Shown here: in pieces, positions 7,588-14,058 of the stretch
Position numbering within the stretch: position 1 is the stretch's first letter
Layout: every line of letters starts with the position of its first letter
DNA from: Candidatus Thorarchaeota archaeon
GTDB taxonomy: Archaea; Asgardarchaeota; Thorarchaeia; Thorarchaeales; Thorarchaeaceae
Length of the DNA stretch: 32,906 bases
Assembly (NCBI GenBank): GCA_004524595.1
Contig: SDOA01000041.1
Span: 1 to 32,906, forward strand
Direction: 5' to 3'
Position numbers and translations under genes: made by a program
Notes under the pieces: model-generated
What the model was told of the DNA's origin: nothing
What the model saw: the letters and a program-made list of their open reading frames with translations, nothing else
Databases searched by the model: none

Positions 7588-8035
7588 GTGGTTTCCTAAT
7601 AAGATATCGCGTAGGTCAATTATTGTTGTTCAATTCTTACCTATGATAGTCAGAAGGTTTCATCTAGATTATACTACTGTTGATTTAGCTACCTCTTCTT
7701 TCTCAGCTACATAGTGGATGGGTTGGTTGTCCATGATTCTTAGTTCTTGGAATCAATCTTTTCTTTTTCAGATGAACATATACTTCTCTCATATCTCTCT
7801 AGTCATGTATCTTTTCACTTGGAAGCAAATAGTCTTTCTCGAATTCATAATTGGTATAAGGCCAATCACGTTACACAATGAAATTTCTGGGAAGAAATAA
7901 AAGACTTAGTTTACTTCCCAAGAAACAATGGGTTAGTGAGGAACTTCAGAAATCGAGCTAATGCTAGGTATCAGAAAAATAGGGGGTAATGCACACCCTT
8001 CATCCAAACTAATCTTCTCATACGGAGTTGAGTAA
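7588..8035. other. Divergent intergenic region
   Basis: These 448 bases lie between the DMT transporter (minus) and the DNRLRE surface protein (plus) and should carry both promoters. A GGAG SD lies at 8024-8027. A 60-codon plus ORF (7718-7900) looks like random AT-rich sequence. I see no RNA gene. Confidence 0.45.
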
Positions 8036-10486
8036 ATGGATACCAAAATTCTTTCACTTACTGTGTTTTTTGCTCTCTTGATTCTACCAACAACAATAGG
8101 TATAACTTCGCCTATTTCTTTGAATGGGGCAGTGTATGAATCGAATATTGAATCAACAGCATACACAGAAGGCATCATCGATCAAATCACAGTAGCAGAA
8201 GACATCGGTGTTGTCAATGGAACTTATCAGGACACTAATCTTGATATTTATGATGAACTCTATATTGGAACTGCCTTTGATGGCCCTGATTGGCTTGCTG
8301 GTCGTTCATGGTTAAGATTCAATCTGAGTGAAGTTAATTTTCCATTTTACAGGGCAATCATGTACGTCTATATTAGTGGGGAATGGGGAACTACTGATGA
8401 CGAACCAATAGGTGCTTACTATTGTTCTGATGATTCTTGGGAAGTATCAGTTATAACTTGGAATAATCAACCATCAATCACAGAACAACCTACTGATGTC
8501 ATTAATTCTCCAGCCAGTCCTGACATGTTCATTACAGATAATTGGTATGGGTGGGATATTACCGAAGATGTCCAGGCAACTGTTTCTGGTGACAAGATTC
8601 TCACAGAGGTACTAAAACAGACAGAGGAGGTTGGGACACAGAGTGCGTTCAAATATTCGCTTCGATCATCCTACTATCCATCATATGCTGCATATATTGA
8701 ATTTTATTACTCTAATCCCTCTACTGATCAGATGTCTGTTGATGGAAAGACAAGTTCTCCTTTGATTGATTATATACAAGATCCTACTCCAACACTTGGT
8801 TGGCATATGTCAGAATCCCTCATTGGGGACTATCAGACTGGTTACAATGTCGAAGTCTGGGATAATGAATTCTATAATTCATCTCAGCTCTTTAGTAAAT
8901 CTACGGAGTCTAAGAGTCTAATTTACGATTCAGGAACTATCAGTGGAGGTAATACGCATCCGTTTGGTATCGACGACGAGATGCGACATCAACTAAAATT
9001 TCCAAGTGAACTTTTACCACGTTCTGGTATTATTGACAAGTTATACTTCAATACAACACAGGAATCTGGCACTCTGAACCTTGAAGACTTTGAAATCTCT
9101 CTGGTGATGGTTGCAGATACAGACAATCTCACTACAACCTTTGCTAACAATTATGATGGACGCACTCCTACAGTTGTGCTTGCCATGGATAATTATGAAG
9201 TGTCATATTCAGACCATACACTCATAATTGATGTGGAAAATACATTCATGGTGAACAATTACCTTAACCTTATCATCGAAATTCGTTTAATGAATAATAC
9301 TGGTGATCTTACACAACTTCGGAGGGCTATATCAACAGGCCCAGGGAGTGTAGCTGGAGTTTTTGGAACAGGTGCTTATAGTTCAGAAATAGCAAGTTAT
9401 ACTGTTGTTCGAACTTATGACCTCACAATAGGTTTTGTCACAGAAGAAGTATACTCGATTCCTGTTGCTGGACTCAATGCTTTTCCATTTGGCACTACTG
9501 TTGGTCACTCTGGTCTCTTTCAGATTAAATACAATCAATCAGTAATTGATAGATCTGGTCACCTTGATAAGATATACTTCCGAGTATCGACTCTGACTGG
9601 TAATGTTGTTTTTGAGAACTTCACAGTTTCTGTTGTTGAAACACCCGAGGAGGGGAATCTTGTTTATGACGATTTTACTACCAATTATGGTGGAATCACT
9701 CCCACAGTAGTAATAGATGAGAGTATTTACGAGGTGCAAAACATAGGCAATTGTCTTGTGTTAGATTTCGACAATATCTTTTACTATCACAACCAATATG
9801 ACCTACTGATTGAATTCAGATGGGATTCATTAGTAAGTGGAGCGGCTCTGATTCCAAACAATCAAACTGCTGCGGTGTGTTATAGAGCTTGGGACGTACA
9901 CTGGAATGGTCTAGATCGGCTTGGTGAACAAGCAGCTGGCTACGACTTCATGATCGATTTCATTGAATCTGATACATCGCTGGAATACTCCGGAGAACCG
10001 TTAACAACAGGAACAACATACTACTGGCGTGTACAGGTCTGCAATAGCTATGGTATATGGTCTGATTGGGCCACACAGAGTTTCACCTATCATCCTCTAA
10101 CAAGTGGTCCAGAATATGAAGGTCCCATAGTAACTCCAACTCCGGTTTACATCGGGTACCAATTCATGATTTCCATTAATGTAACCTATATCCTTGATAT
10201 TAGTGAGGTTACTATCGATTTTGGAGGTACAAGCTATCCGATGTTAGCTGATGGAGATACCTACACCTATAACATGACAGCTACAGAGGCTGGAATATTG
10301 AACTTCACAATTTATATGGAGAGTGTTATTGGAACATCTACTTCAGTAGATGGAAATGTAACTATACTTCTTCCCAGAGCAATAATACCGAGTATTCCAC
10401 TTCTTCCCATTATTGCTGCTGTAAGCGTAGGTGCAATTATTGTCATTGTGGTTATCATCAAAATGAAAAGTCCCCCAAAGACCTAG
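8036..10486 (+). CDS. Secreted, membrane-anchored DNRLRE-domain surface protein
   Basis: The 816-aa product starts at ATG 8036, with GGAG 8 bases upstream. Residues 1-24 are a signal peptide, and a C-terminal helix (about 785-810) with a short basic tail (KMKSPPKT) anchors it with the bulk outside. Residues about 50-225 form a DNRLRE-type domain: EDIGVVNGTYQDTN, RSWLRFNL, SDDSWEVSVITWNNQP and a late AAYIEFYY strand. Two copies of a roughly 170-residue beta-rich module follow, one from about 308 (HPFG) and one from about 485 (FPFG). Both contain IDKLYF/LDKIYF, NNYDGRTPTVV/TNYGGITPTVV and LIIEIR/LLIEFR. A FN3-like segment (TTYYWRVQVCNSYGIWSDW) and a final beta domain precede the anchor. A paralogue lies at 20199-22655. 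It is likely a cell-surface adhesion or envelope protein; no ligand is known. Confidence 0.8.
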   Translation: MDTKILSLTVFFALLILPTTIGITSPISLNGAVYESNIESTAYTEGIIDQITVAEDIGVVNGTYQDTNLDIYDELYIGTAFDGPDWLAGRSWLRFNLSEVNFPFYRAIMYVYISGEWGTTDDEPIGAYYCSDDSWEVSVITWNNQPSITEQPTDVINSPASPDMFITDNWYGWDITEDVQATVSGDKILTEVLKQTEEVGTQSAFKYSLRSSYYPSYAAYIEFYYSNPSTDQMSVDGKTSSPLIDYIQDPTPTLGWHMSESLIGDYQTGYNVEVWDNEFYNSSQLFSKSTESKSLIYDSGTISGGNTHPFGIDDEMRHQLKFPSELLPRSGIIDKLYFNTTQESGTLNLEDFEISLVMVADTDNLTTTFANNYDGRTPTVVLAMDNYEVSYSDHTLIIDVENTFMVNNYLNLIIEIRLMNNTGDLTQLRRAISTGPGSVAGVFGTGAYSSEIASYTVVRTYDLTIGFVTEEVYSIPVAGLNAFPFGTTVGHSGLFQIKYNQSVIDRSGHLDKIYFRVSTLTGNVVFENFTVSVVETPEEGNLVYDDFTTNYGGITPTVVIDESIYEVQNIGNCLVLDFDNIFYYHNQYDLLIEFRWDSLVSGAALIPNNQTAAVCYRAWDVHWNGLDRLGEQAAGYDFMIDFIESDTSLEYSGEPLTTGTTYYWRVQVCNSYGIWSDWATQSFTYHPLTSGPEYEGPIVTPTPVYIGYQFMISINVTYILDISEVTIDFGGTSYPMLADGDTYTYNMTATEAGILNFTIYMESVIGTSTSVDGNVTILLPRAIIPSIPLLPIIAAVSVGAIIVIVVIIKMKSPPKT

Positions 10487-10501
10487 GCTTTACATCGAAG
10501 A

Positions 10502-10524
10502 GTCGGTCATAATTTTTGACCGAC
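10502..10524 (+). terminator. Hairpin terminator of DNRLRE gene
   Basis: GTCGGTCA and TGACCGAC form a perfect 8-bp stem around a 7-base TA-rich loop, 16 bases after the stop of the surface-protein gene. Confidence 0.55.
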
Positions 10525-10538
10525 CTTCTGCATCTTCT

Positions 10539-10604
10539 TTAGTCTTGATACTTACTTAGTAGAATTACTCCCGACATTACAAAAGCAAGACCAATATAGT
10601 AGAA
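10539..10604 (-). pseudogene. Relic of a second DMT-transporter gene (last 21 codons and stop)
   Basis: On the minus strand this stretch reads FYYIGLAFVMSGVILLSKYQD and then TAA. It matches the last 21 residues of the intact transporter at 6718-7587 (FYSIGLAFGIIGVILLSKYQD) at 17 of 21 positions, and both end at a stop. Immediately upstream in this frame is one Thr codon and then TAG (10608-10610). The homology stops there; no other part of a transporter is present nearby. I interpret it as the surviving 3' end of a deleted duplicate gene. It is too short to encode a working transporter. Confidence 0.8.
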
Positions 10605-10641
10605 GGTCTATCACTAATCATAGTGTATTTTGAGTTAACTT

Positions 10642-10666
10642 GGTCAGGCATACTTGATGGCTGACC
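10642..10666 (+). terminator. Hairpin with T-tract
   Basis: GGTCAGGCA and TGGCTGACC pair except for one central mismatch, with a 7-base loop. TTCCTTTTTT follows at 10671-10680. It is oriented for plus-strand transcripts and may back up the hairpin at 10502-10524. Confidence 0.45.
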
Positions 10667-10714
10667 ATCATTCCTTTTTTGAGAGAAAAATTGCACATTA
10701 TCCTGAGTAAGTTA

Positions 10715-11410
10715 TTAGTATAGTGAAGTTCTCACTAGTTCTTCTTTTCCTGCAACAAAGAGAATTGGTTGTTCTTTTCTAAGAGTTACACCAAGTCCAC
10801 CTAGGAATGGTTCTCTATCATCCCACACTAACGGTCGATTGAAGAACATGCGTTTTGCAGCCATCAATGAGAGATCATGGGTCACATGGATGTGCATCTG
10901 AGACTCTTTTAGGTCGAGTAGTCTTTTTAGTGTGTCATTCATCAATCTCTCCTGAAACTCGTTAAATGGTTCTATCCCTTCAAACTCTCCTTCCGCCCAC
11001 CGATTGATGAATTCGGTGATATTCTCACCATTAGGTTGGAGATTCTTCCAAACATCTCCATTTGTATACTCAGGTCGAACAAGGGTTGGAAGGGGATCCA
11101 TATCAATAATGTTTCCTCCCTGTTCAGTCATTCCCTGAGCAATCGCTTCTGCAGTTTGATAACATCTTGGAACAATACTGAAAAAGAGATGGACCTTACG
11201 CGATATTGGGAGTTTCCCTCCTAGCTCAATTGAGAGATTCTTGCCTAAATCTGTTAAACCTCCTCCGAGCATATCCTTTTGGTCTCTTAAAATATCTCTA
11301 TGAGAATGTCTAATCAATAACATGACTGGTTGTTCTGAGTCAAGATCTGCAATCCATGATATTAGCTGCTTAGCACTATCCGTCCAGTTCTCACGATTCC
11401 AATCTGACAT
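10715..11410 (-). CDS. Histidine phosphatase superfamily protein
   Basis: This 231-aa soluble protein has the phosphoglycerate-mutase/acid-phosphatase layout. LLIRHSHRD at 31-39 supplies Arg34 and the phosphorylatable His35 (the usual RHG is RHS here). LTDLGK lies at 52-57, and SIVPRCYQTAEAIAQG with Arg82 at 78-93. VTHD at 176-179 carries the second catalytic His178. A glutamate expected between these motifs could be among E130 to E142. The substrate is not evident; the superfamily includes sugar-phosphate, nucleotide and protein phosphatases. No SD is close to the ATG at 11410. It lies downstream of the small gene at 11483-11716 on the same strand and may be co-transcribed with it. Confidence 0.8.
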   Translation of the reverse strand: MSDWNRENWTDSAKQLISWIADLDSEQPVMLLIRHSHRDILRDQKDMLGGGLTDLGKNLSIELGGKLPISRKVHLFFSIVPRCYQTAEAIAQGMTEQGGNIIDMDPLPTLVRPEYTNGDVWKNLQPNGENITEFINRWAEGEFEGIEPFNEFQERLMNDTLKRLLDLKESQMHIHVTHDLSLMAAKRMFFNRPLVWDDREPFLGGLGVTLRKEQPILFVAGKEELVRTSLY

Positions 11411-11482
11411 TATTGTCGTAAGATATACTCCTTGTCATATAGGTTTCTGATTTGCTGATAAAATGTAATTGTCTCACTGTTG

Positions 11483-11716
11483 TTAATCGTTATTCTTCTG
11501 AATATCATTTCTAAATTGAACAACGTAACCATTTGCTGACACACTCACTTTTGATTCGAGATGAAAAACCTCACAAAAACGAAGTGCTTGGCTCACATCG
11601 CTATAATTGTGAGTGTCATGAAGGAGTGTTGACCACTCGTTCTTCTTATGTCCGATTGCATTGTCAATAGCCTGTATCTTTTGTTTGCAATAGCCGTCAG
11701 GGCAGTCTGAGGTCAT
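11483..11716 (-). CDS. Small uncharacterised protein with CPDGYC motif
   Basis: The product is 77 aa from ATG 11716; a TTG at 11734 would add six residues. GGAG at 11732-11729 sits 12 bases before the ATG. A TATA-like CTATAAACC on this strand (11784-11776) gives a leader of about 40 bases. The protein has Cys near the N-terminus (CPDGYC), a helix (QALRFCEVFHLE) and a C-terminal beta hairpin (SKVSVSANGYVVQF). It has no signal peptide or membrane segment. No family is recognised. It reads like real protein, but it is short. Confidence 0.45.
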   Translation of the reverse strand: MTSDCPDGYCKQKIQAIDNAIGHKKNEWSTLLHDTHNYSDVSQALRFCEVFHLESKVSVSANGYVVQFRNDIQKNND

Positions 11717-11775
11717 TCTGTTCTCGTGCTCCAAGTACTATGATGTCCCGGCATAGTTACCCGCGCAAAAATCGG

Positions 11776-11784
11776 TCGGTTTAT
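11776..11784 (-). promoter_or_regulatory. TATA-like box, minus strand
   Basis: CTATAAACC on the minus strand lies about 50-70 bases before the possible starts of the small gene ending at 11483. Confidence 0.35.
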
Positions 11785-11850
11785 AGTGGTTTCGGTTTGT
11801 AACTTGTTTTTTCTTCAATCGAGTCATTTCCCTCTCTCGGGACTACCGAG

Positions 11851-11860
11851 CTTTATAGAT
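11851..11860 (+). promoter_or_regulatory. TATA-like box before the uvr operon
   Basis: GCTTTATAGA follows a 5-bp inverted repeat (CTCGG/CCGAG, about 11835-11849). A second TATA-like GGTTTATAGT is at 11775-11784. Either could drive the uvrB-uvrA-uvrA operon. From this box a start would fall near 11880, inside the GAGGAAGG SD of the 63-codon ORF. The upstream box is therefore the better candidate if that ORF is translated. Confidence 0.35.
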
Positions 11861-11891
11861 TAATAGAAGGTCTCTCCGAGGAAGGCTATCA

Positions 11892-12083
11892 ATGGCACGA
11901 CTTGAGTTAGTCTCGACTATCTCTCTCAGATATCTTTGTTCGTTCCTACGAATTGGAACGTTCAAAAAAATCCTAGTAAAAGATAGAGTCATCAACGACA
12001 TTCGAGGCTTAGCAGATACCACAAAGGTTACTTATAGTCAGGTCTGTGCAGTGAAACATTGTGAGGTGGATGTAGATGACTGA
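11892..12083 (+). CDS. Possible 63-codon leader ORF overlapping uvrB
   Basis: ATG 11892 is preceded by GAGGAAGG (11878-11885), an SD as good as any in the window. The ORF's stop (TGA 12081-12083) overlaps the uvrB start (ATG 12076) by 8 bases, the geometry of translational coupling. The peptide is basic in its first half (LRYLCSFLRIGTFKKILVKD) and acidic at the end (CEVDVDD), with three cysteines. It matches no family I know. The SD and overlap argue for translation; the unremarkable sequence argues for chance. Confidence 0.3.
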   Translation: MARLELVSTISLRYLCSFLRIGTFKKILVKDRVINDIRGLADTTKVTYSQVCAVKHCEVDVDD

Positions 12084-14058
12084 ATTCAAACTTGAAGCAC
12101 CCTTCAAACCTACAGGTGATCAACCAGAAGCGATAGCGAAGTTGATTGAAGGTGTAGAGAGTGGTCTTCAACATCAGACATTGCTTGGCGTGACAGGGTC
12201 AGGAAAGACCTTCACGATAGCTAATGTAATTGAGGCAGTTAGAAAGCCAACACTAGTTCTCTCACATAATAAGACCCTTGCTGCTCAGCTTGCCTCTGAA
12301 TATAAGCAGTTCTTCCCTGGTGCGGCCGTAGAATATTATGTTTCATATTACGATTACTATCAACCGGAAGCCTATGTTCCATCCAAGGACATGTATATTG
12401 AGAAAGAAACTGATATCAATGCTGAGATTGAGAGATTACGACATTCAACAACGAATTCATTGCGGTCTCGTAAAGATGTAATTGTCGTTGCATCAGTTTC
12501 ATGTATCTATGGAGTTGGCGATCCAAGCGAATATGATTTTTTCAGGATGGTCATTGAGAGAGGGAAGCGGATCAATAGAAGAGAGCTTCTTGAACGCTTA
12601 GTAGCTATGCAATATGAACGAAATGACATGGATGTCAAACCTGGTGTCTTTAGGGTGCGTGGCGATGTTATCGATGTCTACCCCTCTGCCTCTGAGAATA
12701 GTATTCGTATTGAGCTAGATGGTGATATCGTAGAGCGACTCACTCTTCTTGAACGACTTACCGCAAGAAAGATTGCAAGCCCTGATTGGTTTGAGCTCTA
12801 TCCAGCACGTCACCATATAGCCAGACGAGAGAAGGTCTTAGAGGTTCTTGATGATATAGAGAAGGAGATGCAAGAACGAGTTGAATGGTTCCGAAAAGAA
12901 GGAAAGTTGGTGGAGGCTGACCGGCTCAGAAGACGGACCATGTATGACTTAGAGATGCTTCGAGAAACTGGAATGTGCCAGGGTATCGAGAACTATTCAC
13001 GCTTCATTGATGGTCGGGACCTTGGTCAAAAGCCCTACACTCTATTAGATTACTTCCCTGATGACTTCTTGATGATTATTGATGAGAGTCATATGACAAT
13101 CCCACAAGTCCGCGGGATGTTTAATGGTGACCTCTCTAGAAAGAAAAACTTGGTAGATTATGGATTCCGATTACCTTCTGCAATGGACAATCGTCCACTA
13201 AAATTCCATGAGTTTGAGAAGTACATGAAACGAGTCATCTATACAAGTGCAACTCCCGGACCGTTTGAACGAAATGTAAGTCAACAGATTGTTGAACAGC
13301 TTGTCCGACCGACAGGACTTGTGGACCCTGAGATCACTGTAAAACCAGTGATAGGACAAGTGGATCATCTACTTGGCGAGATACGTCAGACTGTTGCACA
13401 GGGAAACCGCACACTAGTCACCACACTTACAAAGAAGACCGCAGAGATGTTGAGCGAGTACCTTATCGAGGCTGGCGTCAAAGCTCGATATCTACACTCT
13501 GACATTGGTACTGTGGAACGTATTGAGATTGTTCGGCAGCTTCGACAAGGGAAGTTCGATGTTCTTGTTGGTATTAATCTCCTCAGAGAAGGACTTGATA
13601 TTCCAGAAGTTGCTCTAGTGGCAATCCTTGACGCTGACAAGGAGGGTTTTCTCAGAACTGATTGGGCATTAGTTCAGACTATGGGACGAGCCGCAAGGAA
13701 CGCAAAGGGTAGAGTTGTTCTCTTTGGAGACCATGTGTCAAGTGCCATGCAGGTCGCTATTGATGAAACAAATAGGCGTCGCAAATATCAAATGAAGTAC
13801 AATGAGGAACATGGAATACGACCTGAATCCATCGTGAAGAGCATCCAGGACATTGCTCAAGGTATGGTTCGATTAGAAAAGGATGTCCAGACAAAGATTG
13901 AGGACTTTGACCCGTTTGAGGTTGATGAACTGGCTGATTATATCATTGACCTAGAGGAACAGATGAAGGAGGCCGCACGTAACTTGGAGTTTGAGAAGGC
14001 CGCCAAGCTACGCGACCAGATTGCAGGTCTCCGAAAGAGAATCGAGGGAATCGAATAG
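12076..14058 (+). CDS. uvrB: UvrB, excinuclease ABC helicase-like subunit
   Basis: This 660-aa protein is the damage-verification subunit of nucleotide excision repair. UvrA loads it onto DNA and it recruits UvrC. GVTGSGKT at 38-45 is Walker A. YYVSYYDYYQPEAYVP near 87-102 is the beta-hairpin that is inserted between strands. DESH at 336-339 is Walker B, followed by the SATPG and QLVRPTGLVDPE motifs. The helicase C-domain shows GINLLREGLDIPE and QTMGRAARN. The C-terminal UVR motif (NLEFEKAAKLRDQI) can bind UvrA or UvrC. The length is typical of bacterial UvrB. GAGGTG lies 8 bases before the ATG. The stop TAG overlaps the next gene's GTG in TAGTG, so translation is coupled. Archaeal uvr genes are generally regarded as transferred from bacteria. 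Confidence 0.98.
   Translation: MTEFKLEAPFKPTGDQPEAIAKLIEGVESGLQHQTLLGVTGSGKTFTIANVIEAVRKPTLVLSHNKTLAAQLASEYKQFFPGAAVEYYVSYYDYYQPEAYVPSKDMYIEKETDINAEIERLRHSTTNSLRSRKDVIVVASVSCIYGVGDPSEYDFFRMVIERGKRINRRELLERLVAMQYERNDMDVKPGVFRVRGDVIDVYPSASENSIRIELDGDIVERLTLLERLTARKIASPDWFELYPARHHIARREKVLEVLDDIEKEMQERVEWFRKEGKLVEADRLRRRTMYDLEMLRETGMCQGIENYSRFIDGRDLGQKPYTLLDYFPDDFLMIIDESHMTIPQVRGMFNGDLSRKKNLVDYGFRLPSAMDNRPLKFHEFEKYMKRVIYTSATPGPFERNVSQQIVEQLVRPTGLVDPEITVKPVIGQVDHLLGEIRQTVAQGNRTLVTTLTKKTAEMLSEYLIEAGVKARYLHSDIGTVERIEIVRQLRQGKFDVLVGINLLREGLDIPEVALVAILDADKEGFLRTDWALVQTMGRAARNAKGRVVLFGDHVSSAMQVAIDETNRRRKYQMKYNEEHGIRPESIVKSIQDIAQGMVRLEKDVQTKIEDFDPFEVDELADYIIDLEEQMKEAARNLEFEKAAKLRDQIAGLRKRIEGIE

Noticed and set aside
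7718..7900. 60-codon plus-strand ORF in the divergent region before the first DNRLRE gene
   Set aside because: Composition is that of AT-rich noncoding DNA, with no SD and no protein-like pattern.
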